Assembly: GCF_016801865.2 (NCBI RefSeq) | Contig: NC_068938.1 | Span: 74,122,975-74,186,974, forward strand | Direction of reading: 5' to 3' | Origin: Culex pipiens pallens | Taxonomy: Eukaryota; Arthropoda; Insecta; Diptera; Culicidae | DNA length: 64,000 nt | Shown: positions 10,801 through 21,873 of the stretch, piece after piece | Layout of the letters: each line of letters opens with the position of its first letter | How positions within the stretch are numbered: position 1 is the first letter of the stretch | Translations under genes and position numbers: made by a program | The notes under the pieces: generated by a model | Told to the model about the DNA's origin: nothing | Seen by the model: the letters and a program-made list of their open reading frames with translations, nothing else | The model's database searches: none

Positions 10801-11795
10801 AAGCCAAATTAGGGCACGATGTTTGGGTTCGTGTGTATGATTTTGATATCAGAAGATTTAAAAGTTGCCTGGAAAGGGATTAAACGTAAAAACTTAAAGA
10901 GAAATAAACAACATATTATCAAAATAGGTTTTATTAAACTTCTTAGTTATTCATGTTCTAATGGTGAGAATGTTGGTGGTAAAGTGGTTTAAAATGATCA
11001 AAACATTATTAAAATCATAAATTTAATTTACCAGATCATCTCTTCAGATGAGTACCCTACATTTTCAATTTTTTAAGTACCTAATAATCAAATGCAACAC
11101 CTTTAAAAAATGTCTTGCCAAAAAAGAGAATAAAATTGTTAACATAATGTGCCAAAAAAGATCCTAAAAAGTCGAACGAGCTAAAAACAGAAACCCAAAT
11201 CATTATGAAAACACGTCATAAATCGAAATATTTAAGTTCTGATTTGCAACTAAAGCTGATATCGTGATACCAATGATGGAATTATTCTGTATTTATTTGG
11301 AAAATTTCATCATCATGATTTCAATGTCGTAGTTTCAAAATACTTAAAAAAAAATATTTTAAGACTTATTTGATCAAGCACTGCACTGTTTACTGAAATG
11401 CGACCTTCATTATCCATATCCTCATTATTTGATTTAAAAAATTTCTCTTGATTTTCTGTTAAAAAAATATGCTCCACCAAAATATTTTTTTCTTGACTGT
11501 AAAAGGAAGAGATTCAAAATATATTTATGAACAAACTCATTTCTTATATTTAATTATTATCGTGGTTATTTATAAGCAATATAATATTAAATACAATCTC
11601 AATACAACTTGTTAAAAATTGCAAAAATCCTACTGGTTTGTTTCTTTCCTTCAAAGGCAATGGCATTTTTTTTCAAGTTTCTGTCTCATTTCCCATTTAT
11701 AATTTTAAACATAAAAATCCATTGAAAAATAAAAAAAAGTATTTGAAAAGCCTTATATTTTAAAAGCGCTGAGCTATAAAATATGATTGTCTGGA
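10801..11795. other. Unassigned AT-rich interval
   Basis: About 1 kb of AT-rich unique text with no gene, tRNA or terminal repeat seen. Confidence 0.4.
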
Positions 11796-11811
11796 ACTTG
11801 GTTGCATTTTT

Positions 11812-12219
11812 CAAAAAATCAAATTATTCGCTCTACAGCATTGCCTTGGCGTTCTCGATTGCGAGATTCCTACTCGAAACTAGGTGTTCGAAGGCTTGAT
11901 TGTTGAGGCAATTGCAAACCTCTTTTTACACCTTAGCTTCCATCCACCCCGGGATTCGAACTGACGACCTTTGGATTATTAGTCCAACTGCCTACCAGCG
12001 ACTCCACCGAGGCAGGACCCAGGGAGACGACTCCTACACCTGGACTGAGCTAACGACCTAACCTTTTTAGGTTAGTCCGGGGCCAACATTTACTTCCCGT
12101 CCGACGGAAGGCGTGATCAGGCAAATCTCGTCTCGAAAAATGCCACCGGGACCGTCTGGGATCGAACCCAGGCCGACTGGGTGAGAGGCAATCACGCTTA
12201 CCCCTACACCACGGTCCCG
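11812..12219 (-). mobile_element. Full-length two-headed tRNA SINE (family 1), Glu-type head
   Basis: The flanks carry the 16 bp duplication ACTTGGTTGCATTTTT at 11796-11811 and 12220-12235. On the minus strand it opens with a tRNA-like head whose arms pair (gggaccg...cggtccc). The anticodon-loop region 'cctctcacccag' resembles tRNA-Glu (CTC), and box B is ggttcgatccc. A body 'cggacgggaagtaaatgttgg' follows, then a second tRNA-like region with box B agttcgaatccc, then the T-rich tail. A SINE made of two tRNA-related units recalls the published Twin family of Culex pipiens, but that was described as tRNA-Arg related, so identity is not claimed. The 408 bp length and clean duplication make this the reference copy. 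Confidence 0.9.
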
Positions 12220-12399
12220 ACTTGGTTGCATTTTTATTTAATTATATTTAGGATAAGTTGTTGTTTTTTGTATTTTACAAAAAAAAAATGAATGCGAGAA
12301 ATTCTCTCCGGATTCTGGCAATGGATTTTATTTGTTTTTTTTATTTAGGTCAATCTTTGTAGGGCTAATTTGTGTCATTGGTTCAGCCATTCGAGCCTA

Positions 12400-13500
12400 T
12401 TAAAAATATGGCAGCTATTTAGATACAAAAATGGTACGTAAAAATCTGAAAATCTGTAATATTTGAAGAAATTTTCCGATCGATTTGGTGTCTTCGGCAA
12501 AGTTATAGTTATCAACGAGGACTGTTAAAACCTACACGGAACAAAAAAATTACGATTTCTAATTACCTTTTTTGACAAAGAATCAATTTACCAAAATATT
12601 TTTAGTTTTTGATTTTTTATTGTTAAAAATATTCGCAACTTGCAGCTACAGAATTACGAACAAAATGGTGTCGCCAGATTATGATTTTTGTTGTTTTTTG
12701 GAAAAATTAGTATTCTTACCTAAAAATATGTTTTGACTTCAGGATTTAATAAAAAATCTTATTTGCAAACGAAAAATAATCAGTTTTGTTTAAATAATAT
12801 GCATGATTTTCAGGTTAACCATTTTATTCCTCATTTATGGTAAAAACTTTTTTGAAAATAGTTGCAGTTTTTCATTTTTCTAAATTAGTGCACATGTGGG
12901 GTCTCGTGGCGCAGGGGTAGCGGCTTCGGCTGCCGATCCCGATGATGCTATGAGACGCGGGTTCGATTCCCGCCTTATCCACTGAGCTTCTATCGGATGG
13001 TGAAGTAAAACGTCGGTCCCGGTTTCTCCTGTCTCGTCAGAGGCGCTGGAGCAGAAATCCCACGTTAGAGGAAGGCCATGCCCCGGGGGGCGTAGTGCCA
13101 ATAGTTTCGTTTCCCCACATTTGAAAAAAATATTTTTGAAATTTTGAGAAAATTCACTATATTTTGCTCTTTTGAACTTTGTTGATACGAACCTTAGTTG
13201 CTGTGATATTACCATGCAAGTGTTAAAAAACAGGAAAATTGATGTTTTCTAAGTCTCACCCAAACAACCCACCATTTTCTAATGTCGTTATCTCAGCAAC
13301 TAATGGTCCGATTTACAATGTTAAACTATGAAACATTTGTGAAATTTTCCGATCTTTTCGAAAACAATATTTTCAAAATTTTCAAATGAAGACTAACATT
13401 TCAAAAGGATCAAACATTGAATATTACGCCCTTTTGAAATGTTATTTCTGATTTTTTTTAATAATGTTTTCGAATAGATCGGAAAATTTCACTAATTTTT
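12400..13500. mobile_element. Diverged, truncated family A copy
   Basis: Recognisable phrases include 'tcgatttggtgtcttcggca' near 12481, 'ttttgaaaatagttgcag' near 12850, and the family centre 'caaacattgaatattacgcc' near 13410, followed by only about 70 bases of the other arm. It carries a SINE insertion at about 12899-13117 and is cut off on the right by repeat G. It is clearly older than the copies at 1726 and 52313. Confidence 0.7.
12899..13117 (+). mobile_element. tRNA-derived SINE with a different tail, inside family A relic
   Basis: It begins 'gtctcgtggcgcaggggta' (box A-like) with box B ggttcgattccc at about 12960, then the body 'atcggatggtgaagtaaaac' shared with SINE family 1. The 3' part is distinct: '...ccatgccccggggggcgtag' and 'tgccaatagtttcg'. 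Comparison with intact family A text (gtgcacatgt then ttgcccac) shows where it interrupts the host repeat. No clear target duplication is visible. It is not a functional tRNA gene, because the acceptor stem does not close. Confidence 0.7.
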
Positions 13501-13960
13501 TTTTTGCCCTTGAATAAACAACAACTAGCGCACGCAATGTAAACAATAACAAACACGTTTTGATTGGCTGACCATTCTGTGCATTGTCCCGAAGTTTGGT
13601 TGAAGTTGGTTGCTGGAGTCCCGAGTTATAACTACAAATGTTTACGGTAATCTAACTTGTACGTGCGTCAAACGCGTTCTAACCTGAAATCTCTTTGGCC
13701 AGTTGTCGCACTTACATCAATTTTCAGGGAGTGACAAGATAGCACGACGAGATTGAAACTACTTTCATATGTATAGTGACAAATATGCACGGAGTTTTTT
13801 CGGTTTTTATTGAATATCTCAGGATTGAAATCGAATTTTGGGGATCTGTGAAGGTCAAAAGATGAGGCATTGTGAGCTGCACAAAATGGCGTTCTTAACT
13901 CAATTTGGCCCCAAAATGCACGTACGACAAGTTAGCACGACGGTGACGAATTGTTCGCTG
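13501..13960 (+). repeat. Dispersed repeat G, copy 1
   Basis: Shared with 14995-15540 in the same order: 'cacgcaatgtaaacaataac', 'ttggttgaagttggttgc', 'cacggagttttttcggtttt', 'aggcattgtgagctgcac', 'acgacaagttagcacgacgg'. No terminal repeats are resolved. Open frames inside are short. Confidence 0.65.
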
Positions 13961-14353
13961 ATTGATTTTTTTTAAAAAAAAATTAGATAAATAGATAAAT
14001 AATGTATCGACATTTCGTCGCAGTTGAGGCAGATTATCATTTTTTATGAAAACGAAAGGGTTCCCAATGCCAATCCGAAAATTTAAAATATGTGGTTTCA
14101 GAAGTAAATTTTTCAAATTATCTGGCCACTCATGGTCTCATAATTTAAAATATTGCCGTAAATAGTTTCCAGTTCTTTCATATCCTTAACTATGTCGAGT
14201 GGTCTTTTAAATCCCTGTATAAAGAAAGTGATACACCATAAGCTTTCTTTAAAGAATTACCCTTTAACACATACATCTTCGAATTTCGGCTATAACTGCT
14301 TTCAATAATTTTTCAATTCAATTTGTTTAAAAGAGGTTTTGGGTGACTCACTA

Positions 14354-14865
14354 CACAGTAAAAAATACATGGTAAAATTACATCTAAAAAGGGGTACATC
14401 TTTTATGTCAGAAAAAAGCTTTAATTTTACCTCTAATAATGTGTAAATTTACATCTGGCAGACGCTAGGAAAAAATATCTGTAATGCTAAAAAAATATCA
14501 AACCGGCGATAGTTATATCTAGCATACTAAGTCCGCGCCCCAACCCGCACGGCCAACTCGCCGCTGAGAAAAGCCAATGTACCTCTATGTACCGTATATG
14601 CAGTAAATACAGTATACAATGTACGGAGCACATAGAGGTACATTGGCTTTTCTCAGCGGCGAGTTGGCCGTGCGGGTTGGGGCGCGGACTTAGTATGCTA
14701 GATATAACTATCGCCGGTTTGATATTTTTTTAGAATTACAGATATTTTTTCCTAGCGTCTGCCAGATGTAAATTTACACATTATTAGAGGTAAAATTAAA
14801 GCTTTTTTCTGACATAAAAGATGTACCCCTTTTTAGATGTAATTTTACCATGTTTTTTTACTGTG
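14354..14865. mobile_element. Near-perfect 512 bp foldback TIR element (CACAG family, TA target)
   Basis: TA at 14352-14353 and 14866-14867 flank CACAGTAAAAAA...CTGTG ends. The two arms, about 235 bp each, agree almost base for base; I count two or three differences, for example near 14493. They surround a centre of about 40 bp containing 'tatgcagtaaatacagtata'. The inner part of each arm is unusually GC-rich (gcgccccaacccgcacggcc). Such arm identity implies a young insertion or ongoing arm correction. No protein is encoded. Confidence 0.85.
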
Positions 14866-14871
14866 TACACA

Positions 14872-14955
14872 TAACCTTCGGACGCCTAGAAATGAGCAAA
14901 AACATGCAACAGAGACCACAAAAGACCCATGGGTCGTTAAAGTGGATTGCTTTTT
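14872..14955 (+). mobile_element. SINE tail fragment
   Basis: The text 'agagaccacaaaagacccat' and 'gggtcgttaaagtggattg' matches the 3' end of the SINE at 29120-29190. The tRNA-like parts are missing. It lies immediately beside the foldback at 14354-14865, which may have inserted into this older SINE. Confidence 0.6.
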
Positions 14956-14994
14956 GCTTTCAATAATATGTTTTTAACCATTTTACCAAACTAG

Positions 14995-15540
14995 TGTTTG
15001 ACCATGAATGAACAAAAACAAGAGCACGCAATGTAAACAATAACAAATACGTTTTGTTTGACTGACCGTTTGGAGTATTGTCCTAAAATTTGGTTGAAGT
15101 TGGTTGCCGGAATCCTGAGCTACACAAAAAATATACAGTAGTCGGCAATTTACATGTCTTGACTTTTTTTTGATAAGGTCCTATAAACAAATGTAAACAT
15201 TGAGTGTATCCCTTTCACACCTTATGTCAAAGTCCATCGGAGTAAGCGGGATACACTCAATGTTTACTTTTGTTTATAGGACCTTATCAAAAAAAAGTCA
15301 AGATGTGAACTAACGCCATCTGACTAAAAATTGTTGCATAATGATTGTAATAAGGAGAGACAACACTGCACGGGGTTTTTACGGTTTTTGTTGAATATCT
15401 GGGGATCTGGTCAAATGGTCAAATGGTAAGGCATTGAAAGTTGCACAAAATGGCTTGCCTAATTCATTTAGGTTCAAAAGTGATATGCGACAAGATATAA
15501 TGATTACGAAGAAATAACCATCTCTTGATTAATTCCCAAA
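14995..15540 (+). repeat. Dispersed repeat G, copy 2, interrupted by a hairpin MITE
   Basis: Same order of shared phrases as 13501-13960, diverged by point changes and small indels. A 157 bp hairpin element interrupts it at about 15151-15307. Confidence 0.65.
15151..15307. mobile_element. Short hairpin MITE (family F)
   Basis: Arms 'tcttgacttttttttgataa' and 'ggtcctataaacaaa' are repeated in inverse at about 15262-15303, around a spacer containing 'acaccttatgtcaaagtcca'. Arms are about 55 bp with one or two mismatches. A degenerate relative of one end may be present near 26863 (ttaataggaccttttcaaaa). Confidence 0.75.
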
Positions 15541-16876
15541 TTATTTTATCGAAATAAGTTGTTTAAGCAAAAATTAACCGTGACAAATGATGCTGCACCT
15601 AAATGCACCCAACAATCTTGACCCTGCTAATTCGAGAAACTAGTTTCCCGTTCATCGCTTAGGTAAACATAGAATTAGCATACTCTTCGCGACTACCACC
15701 TCGCAACGATCCACCACTCATCGACTTCGTCAACCAACCTTCCCCAGTCAGTCAAGTCAGTTAGTCGAAACATAATAATCTTTCCGCAAAGCAGATCAAC
15801 CCGCACCGATAGCACCGTCAACAAACGATCAAAGTCGCGCTTCTGGGACTAGCAGTGAGCGGAGAACAATCGCTTAGATTAGAAGCTGCGAGATGAGGTG
15901 GGCTTTTCTCGAACTCGCGGAACTCGTGACCCACGTGGACGGGTGGGTGGTTGGGTGTGAAAGCCTCCGGCGCTGACAACAATGAGTCATTGAAAAGTTT
16001 TCCAACCTCGTCACCATTTTTTTCCCCTCTCGAGCTTCAAAACCGGAGGGTTGTATAATAAAGCTCTTTGGAGAAGGGTAGAAAAGCTCCGTTAATCAAG
16101 CGCCACTCACCGACTAGGGGCCCCTGATAGCAGTTAGTCAGAATAGGCACAAACACTAGTCATAGTCACTCTGCAGTCAGATTGGGGTTTCGGAGAGTGG
16201 CAGGCAGGCATGTGATCATGACCCACAAGCCCATGACTATGACTGTATCCGGAGGCTGACAGAATGGACTGGCTGGCATTTTGGTCAATATCAGCAGCAG
16301 TCGGCATTAGTCGGCACATAATCAAGATTGGCACTTAGTCAACCATTTTTGCGCGCACGTACGCAAATTTGTCAGAATGAATGAGCGATGATGGACGTTC
16401 AGTCGTCGTCATAAATGGTGTGTGTTTCAATGTAGTTTGCACTGCAATCAAGATGCATCACAGTGCAAATAGTGGGAGGTTAAACGGTTTGTACTCGTTT
16501 TCAGTATCGACAGATGTTGTTTGGTCCAACAATTGATTTAAACTTGAATACTACATTACATTTATTTACGACGACGAGCTGTTCACGTAAGTATACTTAC
16601 GATTCATGAATTCATGAGTTCCTCAAAGCTGCATAATGTACCCACCTGCAAAGAGAAGAAGAAAACGGGTTAGTAAGTAAGGTTGGGTTAAATTAAATCC
16701 GTAAGTCAATCAACCTTGAGGCTGGACATAAAATCTGGCGCCCTTGGACACCTTGATCGGTTCGGTAACGAATTCAACTCAAAGGACTCCCATCGAAAAA
16801 CGAATCCATTTCAGGGGAGACCCAAATTTGGTTCGATAACAACCCTCGTTTTCCCCCCTCACAAACACACCTTCTA
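15541..16876. other. Unique interval with GC-richer core
   Basis: From about 15600 to 16700 the sequence is less AT-rich and not repeated. It holds clustered 'cagtcagt'-type words (15745-15770) that resemble arthropod initiator elements, and a TATA-like 'gttgtataataaagc' at about 16051. No downstream coding exon can be shown, so a promoter call would be speculative. Confidence 0.3.
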
Positions 16877-17540
16877 ATGCATAATTCATGGTGGTTATTT
16901 TCACCCCCTTTTTTGCGACAACCTAGCTCAGCCAACCGAGGCGGAAATTCTCATCTCATGATTAATGCTTTTCCTCAGGAAATCACCCCACCCAAGATTC
17001 TGCGTAAACGTCATCGTACAAACGCACGCAATTTCCCCCCAATCAGCAGACTGATGAGACGGAACAATTATTACGAGATGTCCTCGACTTGCCTAAAAAG
17101 TGCTCGGAAGTCGACAAAGGCAAGATTGAGGAGCGTTTATTTTGGCGATGTTCCAGCTGCCAGCGGGTCGCAGAGGATATCGATTGGGAAGTTTTTTGTG
17201 TTTCTTTCGGAGCTGCCAAATCGACGTTTCCGACATCGTGACTTTCTTCCCGGGGTGGTTGGAAATGGTGACGATATGGAACGTTTGGACGATGTTTCGA
17301 CACTCGTGGTGAAATTGGGAAATCAAATTTGGGCATGAAGAATGAAGTCAATTCAATAGTATAGTTTGTGTTGGAAATTATTTTTTTAATTTTAAGAGAG
17401 CAAAAAAGGAATTGTTTCGTTTCTATAACATTTATGTACACATAACATGGAAATATAATGAATTATCTAAATTGAAAAATGCGATTTAGTTATTAACACA
17501 GACCTTAAATTCTTCTAAACTCTAAAATTCTTTGTGTAAA
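16877..17540. other. Unique interval with overlapping open frames, coding not supported
   Basis: A plus-strand frame of 153 codons (16877-17338) overlaps minus-strand frames of 132 and 77 codons. None has a recognisable domain, a signal peptide or a consistent third-base preference. The plus-strand product is rich in R, N and S without order. I treat these as chance frames in a GC-richer patch. Confidence 0.3.
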
Positions 17541-17544
17541 TATG

Positions 17545-17625
17545 GGTATTCGGCGCCGTCGCTCCGTGCCATGCTTTCATACACTTAGAAGCCCAGGGCG
17601 GCGAAGTCCTTGTAGATAAAAGGAA
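17545..17625 (-). mobile_element. Fragment of the Val-type SINE body
   Basis: 'gggtattcggcgccgtcgc' through 'cacttagaagcccagggcgg' aligns with the body of the SINE at 35168-35412 (ggtattcggtgccctctcc ... cacttaggagacccgggagg), in that SINE's sense orientation on the plus strand here. The tRNA head is absent. Strand is given as minus only relative to the orientation convention of the fuller copy and is uncertain. Confidence 0.45.
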
Positions 17626-17908
17626 GACACTAGTGGTTGGTACTAGCAATGGTGGCCGACAGCTATAAAGTCAACTTCGTTTTCGTTAAATTCTCAATTC
17701 TTAAAGAACTCGTAATCTAGAGGATTTGTGGATTTTGAATCTAGTTTTCTTGTTTCATCCTTTTCTTCCAAATTGTTTTGTTTTATCCATAACACTTATT
17801 ACTTAAAGCCAGTAAATTACCAGTATTTTCCAATAATGTGATTTGAAATTATTCAAAATATGGGAACAATCCTTATAAGCATAGAAAATTGAAATATTTG
17901 ATTGAGAG

Positions 17909-18921
17909 TAGAGGGTGACGAGCGGGAATTCCCGGGAAATCGATCATTTTTGGACCTCTCGATTCCCGGGAAATTCGGTCGAGACTCCCGGGAAATTTTA
18001 AACTTATAAATATCGAAGCAAAATTATATAAATTAATCAGAAAATGATTTGGAAAATTCTAAATTGTTTAGAACATTGGATGTTCAATGTTCAAGTTCGA
18101 ATAAACCAATTCTTCTCTAATCTTCTTATTAAGAAAGTGTAAATTTTAAATTCCAATATGAAGAATAGAAGCCAACAAAAGTTAGACCCCAAAATTTACC
18201 TAAAAGCAGAAATGAAATGAAATCTAAAGTTTTTACAATATTATTTTTATTTATTATCTCTAAGAGGGTAAAATAAGTTCAATTTCCATATCCTCTCTGG
18301 AGCATAGCAATCCTCAAAAAATGTTTTTTTATTCCCTAAGTCCCTAAGTTAATTTCGCTGTATTAAGGTAATTTCCTTGTTTGATGTCAATAAGTCATGT
18401 TGTGTTTCACGTCAACCTCAATATTAAATTAAATTTCGGGGAAAAAACTCTGGTAATCTTTGTAAAGTTAATGTTCGCCAATTGTGAACATTCGGGTTTT
18501 GCTGATAACTGTTAATTAAAAAAAAAACTGTAAATATTTCTTCAATGGATAATTTCTGTTCACCATAAAAAGGAAAAAAAAAAACAAATATAAATTTTGG
18601 TTTGAGTCGTTATTTATAATATTGCAAAAATCCCGATACAGGGAAATAATATATTATTCGTAAACATTTTAAAGCTCAAAATAAATCAAAAGGTAGCTGT
18701 AGTTCCTCTAAATAATGAGGATACTTAAATTAACGTTTCAAAGAATAAGTATGAATTGATTGTAAGTAAATTCATTGAAAAAATGAACTTTTCCTTTTAA
18801 ATTATTGCCACTATTGGTATAGCAACAAAAAAACTCCCGGGTCCCGGGAATTCCCGGGAAATGGCCAAATTCAACTCTCGATTCCCGGGAAATTGAAAAT
18901 CTCGAGAATCGTCACCCTCTA
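17909..18921. mobile_element. Family D hAT-like element, copy 2 (1,013 bp, no nested insert)
   Basis: Ends TAGAGGGTGACGA...TCGTCACCCTCTA are flanked by the 8 bp ATTGAGAG at 17901-17908 and 18922-18929. CCCGGGAA motifs crowd both ends. Around 18640-18660 ('gggaaataatatattattcg') it shows the region into which family E inserted in copy 1. No open frame of note. Confidence 0.85.
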
Positions 18922-19140
18922 ATTGAGAGTAACTCGCCATTTACTTTAAAAAACCATTTTATCATAACTGATAAAATAAATATTTTTCACATAATAGCTA
19001 TAAAAAAAGATTCAAATAGATTTCTTCATTTTCACAAAAATAATTTGATATCTTTTTATAAACATGTTAAAGAGACGAAATAGCTCACTTATCGTCAAAA
19101 AAAAAAAAACATTCCTAAAAAGTTTATTATTGCACTTTTT

Positions 19141-19254
19141 GGGTGCTGGAAAGTTCAATATTTTAACACTTCGGCCGTTGCATATATTTTTCTTTTTGGG
19201 TGCTGGAAAGTTCAATATTTTAACACTTCGGCCGTTGCATATATTTTTCAAAGT
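19141..19254 (+). repeat. Exact tandem duplication, 57 bp period, two units
   Basis: 'gggtgctggaaagttcaata' through 'ggccgttgcatatatttttc' occurs at 19141 and again at 19198 with no visible difference, which indicates a recent duplication. The small open frames across it are duplicated as a consequence. Confidence 0.9.
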
Positions 19255-19700
19255 TTATACGTTCCAAAAAAATCAAAAAAGAGGGCAAACAATATGTTTA
19301 CAAAATACATCAAAATTTTGATTGATAGAATAGAAAATTATATTGAAATGAAGGCAATCTGAAATGATTTTTTTCTGTGTTGGTCATATTTTTTATTATG
19401 TTTAGTCGGTTTTAAAAATATTCAGATATTTTAATAAAATTCGGACGTTATTTTCTTTTTCCACAGAGCTTAGATATTTTGGAGACTAATGATTGCAAAA
19501 CAAATAGACTGGTGTATAATGCATTTCACAACCTTTTTTTTTGTTGAAATGTAAACCTGTAATTTAATTTCTTTACTTTTTAAAAAACATGCGCTTTTTA
19601 GTAATTCCTTTTTTCAATAGTTATGTAAATTTACAAAAAATGAAGACGTATCGTAAAAAACTAGTGTGAAATTTTCTGATCACTTTAATAAAAATAAAGG
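19255..19700. other. Unassigned AT-rich interval
   Basis: About 450 bases with no recognised feature. Confidence 0.4.
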
Positions 19701-19702
19701 TA

Positions 19703-19864
19703 CAGTGGACTCTCTCGTTGTCGATATTGAAGGGACCGTCGAGAGCGGGAGTTATCAAATTATAGAACGGAAAATCAAAGCAATCTATTTGAAGGGACTG
19801 AACAATTTATTGACAGCTGGAGCAATATTGATATCGAGAAGATCGACAGCCAGAGAGTCCACTG
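19703..19864. mobile_element. 162 bp MITE, CAGTGGACTCTC ends, TA target
   Basis: CAGTGGACTCTCTCG at the left is mirrored by GAGAGTCCACTG at the right, with TA at 19701-19702 and 19865-19866. Further inner segments also pair (tgtcgatattgaagggac against rc of the right half). CAGTGG ends with TA duplications resemble pogo/Tigger-type Tc1/mariner relatives. That assignment is an inference. Confidence 0.8.
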
Positions 19865-20039
19865 TATTTTTTTTTTAAATAAGGCATAACTATTGAAAAG
19901 GCCTACAATAAGATAATTTTCCTCATTTCATTACCAAATTTTGAAACTATTTTAATTGTTGAGATAAAAAAAATCACAAAAGCTACATTTTTTACCTAAA
20001 AAATCGAACCAATAGTTTTCGAGGTATCGTTAGTTTAAA

Positions 20040-20720
20040 GTTATGAGCTAATAAGGTGACACTTAAAGAAATTGATATTCATTTATCTGATTTTTTGCGA
20101 GGCTTTTTATCAGAAACTGTAAAAAAAAACGATTTTCAAAGTCTGAGAGAGAAAATTGTAGGAAATTTTCTCAGCTTTTCAAAAAATGATTTTACAGGGG
20201 TGTCTTTCATTCCTAAAGTATTTTAAAATAACAAAAAGCAAAATTCGATTGCAATTTTTATTGACCTTTTTAAATTATTTTCTGATTTTTTTTAACAACG
20301 ACTTAGATTTATTTTTAATTTAATGTTTTCCATAATTTATGTCTTTGGAACCAGATTTTTCACCATCATGATTCCCATAAATACATCAACAAAAATAAAA
20401 AATAATTGAATGATTTTTTTAAGCAGTGAATCTATTATTTATTTTAGACATAATAATGATCTACAACTTTACCGAAGCCATCAACTCGATCAGAAAATTC
20501 TATCCAAGAATTTTTTTTACACGCGAAAAAAAAAGTTGGAACGATGTTTTTAATTGCAAAAATTACAGATTTGATCAAATTAAGTTTTGCAAAGTTCAAG
20601 AATCATCTAGACATCCTAACAAATCACTGGAAAGAAGAATCATCTTGATTGGTTGAGTTATGCCCGAGAACTATTGAGTTGAAGTTACCGTTCAAACTTT
20701 TTTGGAGCCTTGGGCGTTGG
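20040..20720. mobile_element. Probable old family A-related relic
   Basis: Scattered phrases recall family A: 'aagccatcaactcgatcaga' near 20475, 'acgattttcaaagtctgag' near 20130 and 'ttttggagccttgggcgttgg' near 20699. Boundaries are not definable. Confidence 0.35.
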
Positions 20721-21710
20721 AATGTTAATAGCTAAATTCAAATAGCTTTATATCGGCAATGATATATCCAAATGTCTTCAAATTTATTTTGTTAATAGTT
20801 GAAAATGTATATGTATTCTACCATTTGTTTAGACCCAGTTTAAAACTTATGTTAAAAGTAAATAATGGCTGCTTGAAACTAAAAATATTTTTCTATCAGA
20901 AATTTATTTTTAATTTTTTTAGCTGCTGTTGTGTTTTTTCCATTATCTTATTCTGCCAATTTTTTCATTCAGAGCAATTTTTTTTGGGGGAAATGATCTC
21001 CGGCAAAACATCCTTTTAGGCAAAACTACTTTCAACGACATTTGTATTTTTATACAAAAAAGACTTTTGATGATTTTCAATATAATCCTTTTTATATTTT
21101 TGTTAGAAAAATCAAATCTACATTTTTTTAAAGGTTCCATAACCAAACTTTTTGTTTGTGCAAGATTAAGAATCATCCTTGTATAGATAAATGTATATCA
21201 TCGTGAAAAACTATGTATTACTAACCACATTTTATTCAAGTCAAACAAATGAATGGATTTGAACACCAGATGGAATAGAGTTTTGGTGCTACATGGAATC
21301 ATTCAGTGTTTATGGATTTTATTTGAATGGTACTAGCTAAGTAAATTTCCACCTTAACTACATCAACATAACCCATTCAAATTTCCTTGAAACCCCCCTC
21401 CACGCTGACATTGACTCTGGCATTTGATGATTTGTTCTAGTACCCTACAGGCAATCAATGGCTTCTCATTAACCTTTAGTTGGTGTGCTGCTGTCACCAA
21501 GGTTAACCCTATAGCCGGCTAACCTGCTGTTTAGTACAATTTGTCGCGACTTGGTACGAACCAAAGGTTAGCCCAATATCCGTGAAAGTAAACACGGCAT
21601 TCGTGCGGGACGAACCTTCCCAAATGTTTGCGGTTCAGGGACACCAAATTTGATGAAGTGGGCTCCTTATTATTCGACGCCGCAGTAATACATTACCAAG
21701 GGGAAATGTC
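20721..21710. other. AT-rich interval grading into unique GC-richer DNA
   Basis: From 20721 to about 21240 it is AT-rich with hydrophobic-looking open frames, typical of T-rich DNA. From about 21360 the base composition rises and the text is unique. No gene is supported. Confidence 0.35.
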
Positions 21711-21713
21711 ATA

Positions 21714-21873
21714 AGGGTTCGTTCAAAAATTACGTCCATGAATAGGGGGAGGGGGGGGGGTCTGAGGTTTGTGACAGCCCATGTTAAAGGTATAGGAAAA
21801 GTGCGTGACGGGGGGGAGGGGGGGGGGGTCTGAAATCCTGAAAATCTCTGGACGTAATATTTGAACAAACCCT
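21714..21873. mobile_element. MITE with ACGTCCA inverted ends and two poly-G tracts
   Basis: The left end AGGGTTCGTTCAAAAATTAC and the right end (reverse complement AGGGTTTGTTCAAATATTAC) both continue into GTCCA. The target duplication is uncertain. The interior holds two runs of G interrupted by single A (about 21746-21761 and 21810-21829), which could form G-quadruplexes on the plus strand. Confidence 0.75.

Noticed and set aside
12148..12219. tRNA-Glu-like segment as a real tRNA gene
   Set aside because: It is the head of a SINE that is bounded by a 16 bp target duplication, so it is retroposed and not an independent gene.
15740..15780. Promoter with initiator cluster
   Set aside because: CAGTCAGT-type words are suggestive, but no exon or consistent TATA spacing follows, so it is mentioned only within the interval entry.
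16877..17338. 153-codon plus-strand frame
   Set aside because: No recognisable domain; overlapped by two minus-strand frames of similar length.
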